Positions 9,644-18,874 of a stretch of DNA of 64,000 bases are shown here, one piece after another. Position 1 is the first letter of the stretch; each line of letters begins with the position of its first letter. Made by a program: the position numbers and the translations under genes. This DNA comes from Stenotrophomonas tumulicola (GTDB lineage: Bacteria > Pseudomonadota > Gammaproteobacteria > Xanthomonadales > Xanthomonadaceae): contig NZ_JACGXS010000013.1 of the NCBI RefSeq assembly GCF_014117215.1, positions 37,079 to 101,078 of the forward strand, read 5' to 3'. The notes below the pieces were generated by a model. That model was not told the origin of the DNA. It saw only the letters and a list, made by a program, of their open reading frames with translations, and searched no databases.

Positions 9644-11239
9644 ATGAAATTGCCTGCCGCCTGGCTGTGTTGCCTGATGCTGACCAGCGTGCCTGCATGG
9701 GCCGCGCCGGTGACGATCAGCGGCAAGGTCTACCAGGAGCGCGATCGCAAGCCCGGCCGCGGCCCCACCGATCCCGGAATGGGCGGCGTGCAGGTGTCCA
9801 ACGGCCGCACGATCACCCGTACCAGCGCCGATGGCAGCTATCGGCTGCAGGTGGAGGAGGGCGACACGGTGTTCGTGATCAAGCCGGAGGGCTTCCAGAT
9901 TCCCGCCGCCGCCGATGGATTGCCGGCCTTCTGGCGCCATTACGTTCCGCAAGGGTCGCCCGCGCTCAGGTATGCCGGCATCGCGCCGACCACCACGCCG
10001 GCCAACGCCTATGATTTCGCGCTGGCACCGGAACGCCGCGACAACCGCCGCGGTTTCCAGATGCTGCTGTTCACCGATCCGCAGACCGCGACACTGGGCG
10101 ATATCGGCTATTACGACACGTCCATCGTGCGGCCGCTGGTGGGCAGGACCAAGGCACGGCTGGGCGTCACGCTGGGCGATATCGTCAACGATGACCTGGC
10201 GCTGTATCCGGCGATCAACAAGGTCACCACCCAACTGGGCGTGCCCTGGTTCCATGTGCCGGGCAACCATGACCTGGATTTCGACGCGGCCAGCGATGCC
10301 CATTCGCTGGACAGCTGGCGCGCGGTCTACGGGCCGGATACCTATGCGGTGGAAGAGGGGGGTGCCAGCTTCCTGTTCCTCGATGACGTGGTGTACGAGC
10401 CGACCGCCATGCCCAGGTACATCGGTGGCCTGCGCGAGGACCAGTTCGCCTTCATCGAGCAGTACCTGAAGGGCCTGCGCCGTGATCGCCTGCTGGTGCT
10501 CGGCATGCATATCCCGCTGTTCGATGCGGCGCCGGGACGCGAGACCTTCCGCCGTGCCGACCGCGAACGGCTGTTCGCCCTGCTCAAGGATTTCCGCAAC
10601 GTGCTGGTGCTGAGCGGCCACAGCCATGCCCAGCAGCATTACTACCATGCGGCGGCAGACGGCTGGCACGGTGACCAGCCGCTGCACGAATACAACGTGG
10701 GCGCCAACTGTGGCGCGTTCTGGTCCGGGGTGAAGGATGGCCGCGGCGTGCCGGACAGTACAATGAGCGATGGTACGCCGAAGGGCTATGCGCTGCTGGA
10801 CGTGGCGGGCAACGGTACCTACCGCCTTCAGTACCGCGTGGCCGGCGCGCCGGAAAGCGAGCAGATCGGCCTGCATGCCCCGAAGGTGCTGCGCCAGGGC
10901 GCGTACCCGGCATGGGGCGTGTTCGCCAATGTCTACATGGGCGAGGACGCGACCCGCGTGGAGTACCGCGTCGACGGCGCGGCCTGGCAGCCGATGAAGC
11001 AGGTGCGGCAGGCGGACCCGCGGCTGCTGGTGGAGAATGTCGCAGACGATATCGCCACCGAACTGCGTGGCTATGACCGTTCGCCGGAAGCCACCGCGTC
11101 GCCGCACCTGTGGCGTGGTGCATTGCCGACCGACCTGGCCACGGGCGAGCACAAGGTGGAAGTGCGTGCGACCCAGCCGGACGGCGCGGTGTTCAACGCC
11201 AGCACGCGTTACACCCTGCAGGCCGCACAGCCCAGGTAA
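9644..11239 (+). CDS. Secreted calcineurin-like metallophosphoesterase
   Basis: A 531-residue protein with a signal peptide (MKLPAAWLCCLMLTSVPAWA). An N-terminal beta domain is followed by the metallophosphoesterase core with the metal-binding series FTDPQ, LGDIVND, PGNHDLD, GMHIPLFD and SGHSHAQ, and a C-terminal beta domain. This three-part layout is that of the MetallophosN/MetallophosC-flanked family in carbohydrate-use loci. The substrate is unknown. It converges on the TonB receptor gene of a mannoside locus, so removal of phosphate from mannose-rich glycans is possible but is inference. A GTG two codons upstream (9638) is an alternative start. Confidence 0.85.
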   Translation: MKLPAAWLCCLMLTSVPAWAAPVTISGKVYQERDRKPGRGPTDPGMGGVQVSNGRTITRTSADGSYRLQVEEGDTVFVIKPEGFQIPAAADGLPAFWRHYVPQGSPALRYAGIAPTTTPANAYDFALAPERRDNRRGFQMLLFTDPQTATLGDIGYYDTSIVRPLVGRTKARLGVTLGDIVNDDLALYPAINKVTTQLGVPWFHVPGNHDLDFDAASDAHSLDSWRAVYGPDTYAVEEGGASFLFLDDVVYEPTAMPRYIGGLREDQFAFIEQYLKGLRRDRLLVLGMHIPLFDAAPGRETFRRADRERLFALLKDFRNVLVLSGHSHAQQHYYHAAADGWHGDQPLHEYNVGANCGAFWSGVKDGRGVPDSTMSDGTPKGYALLDVAGNGTYRLQYRVAGAPESEQIGLHAPKVLRQGAYPAWGVFANVYMGEDATRVEYRVDGAAWQPMKQVRQADPRLLVENVADDIATELRGYDRSPEATASPHLWRGALPTDLATGEHKVEVRATQPDGAVFNASTRYTLQAAQPR

Positions 11240-11250
11240 CGACGGTCCCC

Positions 11251-11702
11251 GGTAGTGACGGGCCATGCCCGTCACCACGCAGCATCAGCCTTGGTAGTGA
11301 CGGGCCATGCCCGTCACCCGCGCGCAGCGCGCAACAGCAGCGGGGCATGGCCCCGCTCTACCATGCCCACCGATCCCGGTAGTGACGGGCCATGCCCGTC
11401 ACCCGCGCGCAGCGCGCAACAGCAGCGGGGCATGGCCCCGCTCTACCACGCCCCCCGAACCCGGTAGTGACGGGCCATGCCCGTCACCCGCGCGCAGCGC
11501 GCAACAGCGGCGGGGCATGGCCCCGCTCTACCATGCCCACCGAACCCGGTAGTGACGGGCCATGCCCGTCACCCACGCACGGCGCGCAACAGCAGCGGGG
11601 CATGGCCCCGCTCTACCGTGCCCACCGAACCCGGTAGTGACGGGCCATGCCCGTCACCCGCGCACAGCGCGCAACAACAGCGGGGCATGGCCCCGCTCTA
11701 CC
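11251..11702. repeat. 85-bp x 5 tandem array of paired GTAG repeats
   Basis: A single GTAGTGACGGGCCATGCC palindrome (11251-11275) is followed by five 85-base units beginning at 11293, 11378, 11463, 11548 and 11633. Each unit holds GTAGTGACGGGCCATGCCCG in one orientation and GGGGCATGGCCCCGCTCTAC (a GTAGAGCGGGG type) in the other, with short linkers. Units differ by a few substitutions. The array fills the gap between two convergent genes and may act as a two-way transcription end. No other gene lies here. Confidence 0.93.
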
Positions 11703-11703
11703 G

Positions 11704-14700
11704 TCAGAACTTGTAGTTCAGGCCGAAGTACAGCTGCCGGCCGCTGTAGATGTTGGACAGCAGCCGGGCCTTGGTGTCGCCGCCCAGGTGGATGCGCTGC
11801 TCGGACTTGGTGGCATTGAGCACCGAGGCGGTCAGCGTCAGGGACTCGGTCAGGTTGTACGCGGCGTTGAGGTCCAGCTGGTCGTAGGGCTCGGTGTACT
11901 GGGTCATGCCGTTGTTCAGCCCGCCCACCACTTCACCGCGACGGTTGTACGAGGCGCGCGCCAGAAACTTTTCGTTCTCGTAGAACACGGTCACGTTGGC
12001 CTGGTTCTTCGCGCTGCCGACCAGCGGCGAGGCGCCGATGTTTTCGCCATTGAGCACGATCGAAGCCAGGTTGGTGTCGTTGTAGGTGTAGTTGGCCTGC
12101 AGGCCCAGCCCGAAATCGAACGTGTACTGGCCGTAGACTTCCACGCCCTGCGACACGCCGTCACGGCCATTGGCCTGGGTGGAGTAGTTCTGCACCGTCA
12201 CGGTTTCGCCGCCGACGGTCATCTGCTGGTCGGCCACCACCGGTACGGTGAAGTTGTCCACGTCCTTGCGGAACAGGGCCACGCCGGCCACTGCGCCCGG
12301 CTGGAAGTAATACTCCAGGCCGAGGTCGTACTGCAGCGCTTCGAACGGCTCAAGTTCCTTGTTGCTGCCCGATCCGTACCAGCCCGGGGTGGTGGTGCCA
12401 CCGGCCACGCGGCGGTCGTTGCTGTATTCCTCGCTGATGTAGTCCAGGCCGCCCGGGTAGGCGATGCTGGTGTAGCCCGGACGTGCGATCACCTTCGATG
12501 CCGCGCCACGCAGGACCAGCTTGTCGGTGATGTCCCAGGCGATGTTGAAGCTGGGCAGTACGTCGGTGTAGGTCTTGTCCAGCGAGGACTGCGTGTAGGT
12601 CTTCTCGCGCACGTCCTGGCGCACGAAGCCGGATTCGCAGACCGTGCCGGCCGGCGGTGCCCCGGGCGGACAGGCCAGCGGATTGCCGTCCGGGCCATCG
12701 ACGAAGTAGTCCATGAAGCGCTCGACCGAATCGCTGGAGGACGCGTGCTGCTTGGTCTGTACCAGGCGCACGCCCAGGTTGCCGCGCACCCGTTCGGTGC
12801 GGAAGTTGGCCTGGAAGTAGGTCGAGTAGATCTTTTCGTTGACGTCGTAGACGAAGTCCGGCTCGATGCGCTTCTGCATGCCGCCATAGCGATCGTTGAG
12901 GTAGGCCAGGTAGGCGGGGTAGTTGATGCCGGGCAGCACGTTGGCGTTGAAACCGCCGGCGATGTTGTCGATCGGGTTGGACAGGAAGAAGCCCGGCTGG
13001 GCCACGCTCTTTTCCGGGTCGGCGCAGTTGCCGGCCTGGTAGCGCGCCTCGTAGTCGTTCGGGTCAGCACCCTGGCAGGCCCAGTAGGTGTTGCCGGTAT
13101 TGCGGTGGACCTTGCCGTCGCGGTACTTCACGCCGAACTGGAACGAGTCGATGAAGCCGCTTTCGAACAGGCGGGTGAAGTCGGCCTGGAAGTAGTTCTG
13201 TTCGATGCTGGTTTCGGTCCACGACGAGTCGGTGGAGCCGGTATCGATCTCGGCGATGCCGGCCATCAACTGGTCCTGCAGGTCCGGCGAGAAGGTGGCC
13301 GACGGCGTGCCGGTCAGGTCCCACGCGCTGTAGTTGTTGCCGGCCTGCCACACGCCATCCACCTGCCGGCGTGGCTTGGCCGACATGCGGAAGTTGATCG
13401 ACGGGCCGCCTTCGGACCAGGTGCGGCCGCCCTTGAAGGTGACCTTGGACAGCGGGCTGATTTCCCAGTCCACGGTCAGGTCGCCGGTCTGCGACAGGGC
13501 CTTTTCGCGGCTGTAGGCGCCGCTCAGCTGCGGGGTGGGGATGGTGCAGTCATCCGGTCCCCAGCCGCCCGGGGGCAGGCCAGCGGCGGCGGCCTGGTCT
13601 TCGCTGCAGTAATAGGCCTTGCCGGCCAGTTTTTCATACTGTGCGCCGGTGACGATGCTGCCGCTGGAATCGAAGTCCATGCCGTTGACAAGGCGGCCAC
13701 CGGCCCAGTTGCCATCGCCGTTGTAGCGGGCGATGTTCCATTCCGGGATCTTGGCCTGGTTGAGGGTGTAGTCGCCCTGCAGTTCGAAGCGGAAGTAGTT
13801 GGCGGTGATGGTGACGTTGTCGACCGGCTTGAACTGGAAGGTCAACTGGCCGCCGGTGCGCTCGCGCTCCTCTTCGCGCACGCCGAAGTTCACCGACGTG
13901 GGCATGAAGAATTCGCTGTAGTTGTCGCCGGTCTGGTTGTTGAAGCCGGATTCGCCCCACCAGTAGTGGATGCCGTCCTGCCCCAGCGTGTTGCCGTAGG
14001 CATCCACCGCCTGGGTGCCGGCGCCATACCACTGGTAGTCGTCGACGGTGACTTCCATGCTGCGGTTGGTGCGCTTCTGCTTGGTCGCGCCGATCAGCAC
14101 GCCGAAGCGTTCGTCCTTGCTGTGCCAGGCATACATCGCCGACATCTGCGGGTCCACGCCATCGCTGGTGTCGGAGGACACGCCTTCGATGTTGACGAAG
14201 CCGGAGTTGGCTTCCATGTCCAGCGGACGCCGGGTGTGCAGGATCACCGTGCCGCCGATGCCGCCCTCGTCGATCCGCGCTTCGGGCGACTTGAACAGCT
14301 CCGCGCTCTCCAGCATGTTCGATGGCAGCAGGGTGTAATTGAACGAACGCGTGGCTTCGTCGTTGCTTTCCGAAGTGGCGATGTAGTTGCCATTCAACTG
14401 GGTCAGGGTGAGGTCGGCATCGAGGCCGCGCACGCTGACATTCTTGCCTTCGCCGCCGTCGCGGGTGATCACCACGCCGGGCACGCGCTGCAGCGCATCG
14501 GCGACGTTCTTGTCGGGGAACTTGCCGACGTCTTCGGCGGTGATGACTTCCACCACGGCATTGGCATCGCGCTTCTGCTGCAGGCTCTTTTCGATGGCGT
14601 AGCGGTAGCCGGTGACGTTGACGCTGTCCAGCGTGGTGGCACTGGGCGAGGCGGGCGTGGACGCATCGGGGGTGGTGGCGGTGGTGGGCGGGGTGGCGTC

Positions 14701-14799
14701 CTGTGCGAAGACGCTGGCCGGCGCCACGCTGGTCGCCAGGGCAAACGCGATGGCCGCCGACAAGGTATGGCGCCCGTGCTTGTATGACATGTAGTTCAT
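11704..14799 (-). CDS. TonB-dependent outer-membrane receptor of a mannoside locus
   Basis: A 1031-residue TonB receptor of the Xanthomonas/Caulobacter type. It has a signal peptide ending near ASVFAQ, a short linker with a TonB-box-like DSVNVTG, a plug domain (ITAEDVGKFPDKNVADALQ, then VSVRGLDADLTLTQLNG) and a long 22-strand barrel ending in the outer-membrane signature LYFGLNYKF. It should import an oligosaccharide across the outer membrane with energy from TonB/ExbBD. The start at 14799 is chosen because a strong GGAGAGGGAGAGA precedes it; an ATG three codons on is less likely. It is divergent from the GH92 gene, with two operator-like sites upstream, so LacI control is likely. The substrate, mannose-rich glycan, is inferred from neighbours. 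Confidence 0.92.
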   Translation of the reverse strand: MNYMSYKHGRHTLSAAIAFALATSVAPASVFAQDATPPTTATTPDASTPASPSATTLDSVNVTGYRYAIEKSLQQKRDANAVVEVITAEDVGKFPDKNVADALQRVPGVVITRDGGEGKNVSVRGLDADLTLTQLNGNYIATSESNDEATRSFNYTLLPSNMLESAELFKSPEARIDEGGIGGTVILHTRRPLDMEANSGFVNIEGVSSDTSDGVDPQMSAMYAWHSKDERFGVLIGATKQKRTNRSMEVTVDDYQWYGAGTQAVDAYGNTLGQDGIHYWWGESGFNNQTGDNYSEFFMPTSVNFGVREEERERTGGQLTFQFKPVDNVTITANYFRFELQGDYTLNQAKIPEWNIARYNGDGNWAGGRLVNGMDFDSSGSIVTGAQYEKLAGKAYYCSEDQAAAAGLPPGGWGPDDCTIPTPQLSGAYSREKALSQTGDLTVDWEISPLSKVTFKGGRTWSEGGPSINFRMSAKPRRQVDGVWQAGNNYSAWDLTGTPSATFSPDLQDQLMAGIAEIDTGSTDSSWTETSIEQNYFQADFTRLFESGFIDSFQFGVKYRDGKVHRNTGNTYWACQGADPNDYEARYQAGNCADPEKSVAQPGFFLSNPIDNIAGGFNANVLPGINYPAYLAYLNDRYGGMQKRIEPDFVYDVNEKIYSTYFQANFRTERVRGNLGVRLVQTKQHASSSDSVERFMDYFVDGPDGNPLACPPGAPPAGTVCESGFVRQDVREKTYTQSSLDKTYTDVLPSFNIAWDITDKLVLRGAASKVIARPGYTSIAYPGGLDYISEEYSNDRRVAGGTTTPGWYGSGSNKELEPFEALQYDLGLEYYFQPGAVAGVALFRKDVDNFTVPVVADQQMTVGGETVTVQNYSTQANGRDGVSQGVEVYGQYTFDFGLGLQANYTYNDTNLASIVLNGENIGASPLVGSAKNQANVTVFYENEKFLARASYNRRGEVVGGLNNGMTQYTEPYDQLDLNAAYNLTESLTLTASVLNATKSEQRIHLGGDTKARLLSNIYSGRQLYFGLNYKF

Positions 14800-14842
14800 T
14801 CTCTCCCTCTCCTGGATCGAACTGTTGGCTGATGCGGAATAC

Positions 14843-14856
14843 TTGAATCGATCTAA
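14843..14856. promoter_or_regulatory. LacI-type operator-like site 1 (receptor side)
   Basis: TTGAATCGATCTAA, 44 bases upstream of the TonB receptor start. It is one of four variants of TTNGATCGATCNAA in this locus; the central CG dyad is what LacI-family proteins recognise. Here the fourth base is A rather than G, so the dyad is imperfect. Confidence 0.55.
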
Positions 14857-14952
14857 TGGATGAAGCCGACAACTCCAGCGTGGGGCAGGGGGACAGAGCG
14901 CCTGGTGGCTACACCGTCTGGCTCCGAACCCGGCAATCGTGACCGTTTGAAG

Positions 14953-14966
14953 TTGGATCGATCTAA
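14953..14966. promoter_or_regulatory. LacI-type operator-like site 2
   Basis: TTGGATCGATCTAA is the best dyad of the set: positions 1-2 and 4-7 pair perfectly with 8-11 and 13-14. It lies 110 bases from site 1 in the same orientation, in the 424-base region between the divergent receptor and GH92 genes. DNA looping between the sites is possible. Confidence 0.6.
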
Positions 14967-15107
14967 ACGATTGGCGCGCATTTTTTAGCACGCCCGGGCG
15001 CAACTGGCATGCTGCTCCGCAATATGAAGGGTTTGTGAATGGCGCTGCCTCGACCGGCATCGCCATGTTGCGGCGCAGAATGCATCGGCCTGAACGTTCA
15101 TGTTTAC

Positions 15108-15121
15108 TTCAATCGATCTAA
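15108..15121. promoter_or_regulatory. LacI-type operator-like site 3 (GH92 side)
   Basis: TTCAATCGATCTAA lies about 103 bases upstream of the GH92 start at 15224. It shares the ATCGATCTAA core with sites 1 and 2. Nothing else in the 14800-15223 divergent region stands out; no gene is supported there. Confidence 0.55.
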
Positions 15122-15223
15122 ATCAGCTGAAACAGCGATTTGGGGTCGCATGGCGCGTTGCTGCCGTGGGACGCCCGCGCGCTGGTTGCCGCTGCCTCAC
15201 CGCCCGCCAAGGAGCCTGCGAAC

Positions 15224-17680
15224 GTGACCTTTCGACGCTGTTCATCCCTGCGCGCCACCACGCCGCTGGCCAGGCTGGCCTGCCTGTTCGCGCTGGCCGT
15301 GGTGCCCGTCCTGCATGCCGCGCCGGCCACGCTGGAGCGCGAGGTCAATACGTTCATCGGCAGCAAGGATGACGGCAACACGTTCCCGGGTGCCTCCGCC
15401 CCGTTCGGCCTGGTGCAGGTGAGCCCCATCGGCAGCCATTACGCCGGCTGGCGCTACGACGATGAGAAGATCCGCGGCTTCGGCCATTCGTTCCTGTCCG
15501 GCGCGGGCTGCTGGGAGCAGGGCGGGCAGGTGTCGGTGCTGCCGGTGACGGGGACCATCGGGCCGGGCGGGGATTTCGACACCGCCAGTTCGAAGGCGTT
15601 CGACCACAAGGTCTATGCATCGGCCTATACCCACGATGGCGAGATCGGCCAGGCCGGTTACTACCGCGTGCGCCTGACCGGCTACGGCGGCATCGATGCC
15701 GAGGCCACCGCGCGTACCCGCGCCGCCGCCGAACGCTATACCTTCGCGGCCGGGCAGCAGGAAGGGCACGTGCTGGTCAATGTCGGTCAGGCCAACGAAC
15801 GCCATTCGGTGATCGGCAGCGTGGTGGACGTGGTGGGCGACCGTGCCGTGGAAGGCAAGCTGGTCACCAAGAGTTTCTGTGGTGGCCACCAGTACACCAG
15901 CTGGTTCCGCATCGAGTTCGACCGCCCGTTCAAGGCATTCGGTACCTGGGGCGAAGAACGTGGCCTGCCTGGCGCGCGCCACAGCATGGAGGGCGAAACC
16001 AAGCCCAACGGGGCCTGGTTGAGTTTCGACCTGGCCGATGGCCGCGCCGTGACCGCCACCAGTGCGATCTCGCACGTGGATGCCGAAGGTGCGCGCAACA
16101 ACCTGCGCAGCGAGGGCATGCAGGGCGACAAGCTGCTTGGCTTCGACCGCATGCGCGGCCTGGCCCAGGACGCCTGGCGCGAGGAACTGTCCACGGTGAA
16201 GCTGCAGGGTGGCAGCAAGGATGATCGCACCGTGCTGTATACCGCGCTGTACCACGCGCTGCTGCAGCCGCTGACCGGCAGCGATGCCGATGGCCGCTAC
16301 CGCGGTTACGACGATGCGATCCACCGCGCCGACGGCTGGACCTACTACGAGTATTTCTCGCTGTGGGATACCTACCGCGCGCAGAACCAGTGGCTGGCGC
16401 TGACCCGTCCGCAGGTGGCGCGCGATATCGGCCGCACCCTGCTGGCTATCGATGCGCAGGGTGGCTGGTTGCCGCGCTGGGGCTATGCCAACTTCGAGAC
16501 CAACATCATGACCGGCGATCCGGTAACGCCGTTCATGGCCGACCTGTGGCGCTTCGGTGCGCTGCAGGGACGCGAGGGCGAGGCGTGGTCGGCGTTGCGC
16601 CGCAATGCCTTCGACGTGCCGCCGCTCAACTCGCGGGCTGCCGGCCGTTCGGGCAACCCCACCTACCTGGACAAGGGCTACGTGGTGTACGACCGCGCGT
16701 TCCCATCGAAGGGCATGGACGTGGACCCGCACCATGGCGGTTCGGCGACACTGGAATACGCGCTGGCCGACTGCGCGCTGGCACAGATGGCCGATGGCCT
16801 GGGCCACGCCGATGACGCGGCGGTGCTGCGCCAGCGCGGCCGCAACTGGCGCAACGTGTGGGACGCTTCGGTGCGCGATGCGGAGACCGGGTTCACCGGC
16901 TTCCCGCGTCCACGCACCGAGGGCGAGCAGTGGTATACCCCGTCCGACGGCCATTACAGCCCGCGCTCGCACCATGGTTTCCACGAAGGCACCGCCTGGC
17001 AGTACCAGTGGCTGGTGCAGCAGGACGTGCCCGGGCTGGTGGAAGCGATGCATGGCCGCGAGCAGGCCGGCAAGCGCCTGGATACGTTCTTCGCGATGGA
17101 TGCGCTGCTGGCCGATCCGCTGCAGGCCGCGCGCCGCGAATGGGTGGTCGGGCCGTACAGCTATTACAACCAGTACCGCTACAACCCGAACAACGAGCCG
17201 GACCTGCATGCGCCGTGGATGTATACGCTGATCGGCCAGCCGTGGAAGACCGCCGCGGTGGTGCGGGCCGCGCAGCAGTTGTTCACCAATGCGCCCAATG
17301 GCGTTACCGGCAACGACGACCTGGGCACGATGTCGGCCTGGTACCTGTTCAGTGCGCTGGGCCTGTACCCGGCGGTGCCGGGCAGCGGCCAGTTCCTGCT
17401 GCACGCGCCGCGCTTCGCCAAGGTGGATGTCGCATTGGGCAATGGCCGGCAGCTGACGCTGCGTGCGCCGGGCGCCGATGGCCGCACCCTGCAGTACGTG
17501 CAGGACGTGCGCGTGGATGGGAAGGCGCAGGCCGCGGTATGGCTGGACTGGGAGACGTTGCGCGATGGCGCCAGCATCCAGTGGACGCTGGGTTCGCAGG
17601 CGCCGGAACAGGGCTGGGGCACCGCCACGCAGGACCTGCCGGTGTCGTTCTGCGCCGCCCCGGGCAGCGTGCTGCAATGA
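15224..17680 (+). CDS. GH92 family alpha-mannosidase
   Basis: Calcium-dependent exo-alpha-mannosidase of glycoside hydrolase family 92, 818 residues. It starts with a GTG preceded by AAGGAG and has a signal peptide (LARLACLFALAVVPVLHA). Family blocks are present: GASAPFGLVQVSP, RGFGHSFLSGAGC, YFSLWDTYRAQ, GSATLEYALAD, and the C-terminal GNDDLGTMSAWYLFSALGLYP. It should trim alpha-linked mannose from N-glycans or mannans in the periplasm. It is divergent from the TonB receptor and followed by a LacI regulator, a permease and mannose-catabolic enzymes. Linkage preference cannot be read from sequence. Confidence 0.93.
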   Translation: MTFRRCSSLRATTPLARLACLFALAVVPVLHAAPATLEREVNTFIGSKDDGNTFPGASAPFGLVQVSPIGSHYAGWRYDDEKIRGFGHSFLSGAGCWEQGGQVSVLPVTGTIGPGGDFDTASSKAFDHKVYASAYTHDGEIGQAGYYRVRLTGYGGIDAEATARTRAAAERYTFAAGQQEGHVLVNVGQANERHSVIGSVVDVVGDRAVEGKLVTKSFCGGHQYTSWFRIEFDRPFKAFGTWGEERGLPGARHSMEGETKPNGAWLSFDLADGRAVTATSAISHVDAEGARNNLRSEGMQGDKLLGFDRMRGLAQDAWREELSTVKLQGGSKDDRTVLYTALYHALLQPLTGSDADGRYRGYDDAIHRADGWTYYEYFSLWDTYRAQNQWLALTRPQVARDIGRTLLAIDAQGGWLPRWGYANFETNIMTGDPVTPFMADLWRFGALQGREGEAWSALRRNAFDVPPLNSRAAGRSGNPTYLDKGYVVYDRAFPSKGMDVDPHHGGSATLEYALADCALAQMADGLGHADDAAVLRQRGRNWRNVWDASVRDAETGFTGFPRPRTEGEQWYTPSDGHYSPRSHHGFHEGTAWQYQWLVQQDVPGLVEAMHGREQAGKRLDTFFAMDALLADPLQAARREWVVGPYSYYNQYRYNPNNEPDLHAPWMYTLIGQPWKTAAVVRAAQQLFTNAPNGVTGNDDLGTMSAWYLFSALGLYPAVPGSGQFLLHAPRFAKVDVALGNGRQLTLRAPGADGRTLQYVQDVRVDGKAQAAVWLDWETLRDGASIQWTLGSQAPEQGWGTATQDLPVSFCAAPGSVLQ

Positions 17681-17733
17681 TCCATTGCCGGATATGCGCG
17701 ACGGTTGCCAGTGGCACGGCGGGCTGCGCCCGT

Positions 17734-17739
17734 TATGAT
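17734..17739 (+). promoter_or_regulatory. Possible -10 box of the lacI-type gene
   Basis: TATGAT at 17734-17739, 35 bases before the regulator start, resembles a sigma-70 -10. A matching -35 is not clear (TGGCAC at 17712-17717 is 16 bases upstream). No copy of the operator motif occurs here, so autoregulation is not evident. Confidence 0.35.
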
Positions 17740-17774
17740 TCAGGCACTTCCCCCAGCGCAGGGTACATCCCAGC

Positions 17775-18830
17775 ATGAATGACGCCACCAGCACGAAGCC
17801 GCCGCGCAAGGGGGGAGACCGCGCGGTCACGGTGACCGACATCGCCAATGCGATCGGCGTATCGCGGGCGACCGTGTCGCTGGTGCTGCGCGGCAGCCCG
17901 CTGGTGAACGTCGATACGCGTGCGCGGGTGGAAGCGGAACTGCGGCGCCAGCGCTACGTCTACAACCGCGCGGCGGCCAACCTGCGCCGGCGCACGTCAT
18001 CCAGCGTGGCGCTGGTGATCAACGACCTGTCCAACCCGTTCTTCGCCGAGTTTGCCGCCGGGGTGGACGAGGCGCTGGGTGAGCAGGGTTACGTGACGCT
18101 GCTGGGCAGCACCGGCGAATCGCCGCAACGCCAGCAGGCGGTGCTGGGCACGCTGATGGAGCACACGCCTGCCGGGATGATCCTGTCGCCGGCCGAAGGC
18201 AGCGATGCGACCGAGGTGCGCCAGGCCCTGGGTCCGACCGCCAACGTGCTGCTGTTCAACCGTACGATGGACGGCGCCGACTGGGATTTCCTGTCGCTGG
18301 ACAACCAGCAGGGGGCCTACCTGGCCACCCGCCACCTGATCGAACGCGGCCACCGCGATATTGCCTTCTTCGGCGGCCACGCCGCGTCCAGTTCCTGCGC
18401 GCAGCGACGCGCCGGTTACCAGCAGGCGTTGGCCGAGGCCGGGCTGGCGGTGTCGCCGCAGTGGCTGATCGAATCGGCGCCCAACCGCCTGGAAGCGGCC
18501 ACGCGGGTGGACGAGCTGTTTGCCGATGGCCTGCGCCCGAGTGCGGCGGTCTGCTACAACGATACCGTCGCGCTGGGGCTGATGCTGGGCCTGACCTCGC
18601 GCGGGATCCGCCCGGGTGGCGATTTCGCCGTCACCGGCTTCGATGACATTCCAGAATCCGCCGTTGCGGTGCCGCCGCTGACCACGCTGACCGTGGATCC
18701 GCGCGCACGCGGACGGCAAGCCGCCGAACTGCTGCTGCAACGCGTGCAATCGCCCGATGCGCCGCCACGGCAGACCGTTGCCCCGCTGCAACTGCGTATC
18801 CGCGAAAGCAGCGCAGCACGCCCGACCTGA
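17775..18830 (+). CDS. LacI-family transcriptional regulator of the mannoside locus
   Basis: A 351-residue regulator. The N-terminal helix-turn-helix and hinge helix (TVTDIANAIGVSRATVSLVL, about residues 17-36) are followed by a periplasmic-binding-protein-like effector domain from about residue 75 (SVALVINDLSNPFFAEF to the VTGFDDIPES segment and LTTLTVDP). It probably represses the locus through the TTNGATCGATCNAA sites and is released by a mannose-derived sugar; the effector is inferred. It lies between GH92 and the permease gene, on the same strand. Confidence 0.9.
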   Translation: MNDATSTKPPRKGGDRAVTVTDIANAIGVSRATVSLVLRGSPLVNVDTRARVEAELRRQRYVYNRAAANLRRRTSSSVALVINDLSNPFFAEFAAGVDEALGEQGYVTLLGSTGESPQRQQAVLGTLMEHTPAGMILSPAEGSDATEVRQALGPTANVLLFNRTMDGADWDFLSLDNQQGAYLATRHLIERGHRDIAFFGGHAASSSCAQRRAGYQQALAEAGLAVSPQWLIESAPNRLEAATRVDELFADGLRPSAAVCYNDTVALGLMLGLTSRGIRPGGDFAVTGFDDIPESAVAVPPLTTLTVDPRARGRQAAELLLQRVQSPDAPPRQTVAPLQLRIRESSAARPT

Positions 18831-18874
18831 CTTCCTTCCCCATTGAACCTACGCGCATTGAGGCGCGACCCCGC

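Noticed and set aside
11251..11702. Possible CRISPR array from regular spacing
   Set aside because: The intervening sequences are not unique spacers but part of the 85-bp unit, and each unit is itself palindromic; no cas genes are near.
11647..14787. A 1046-codon open frame on the plus strand across the TonB receptor gene
   Set aside because: Mirror frame of a real high-GC gene; the minus-strand protein has a signal peptide, plug, barrel end and ribosome binding site. The same holds for the long opposite-strand frames over carB, GH92, GH2, hisS and others.
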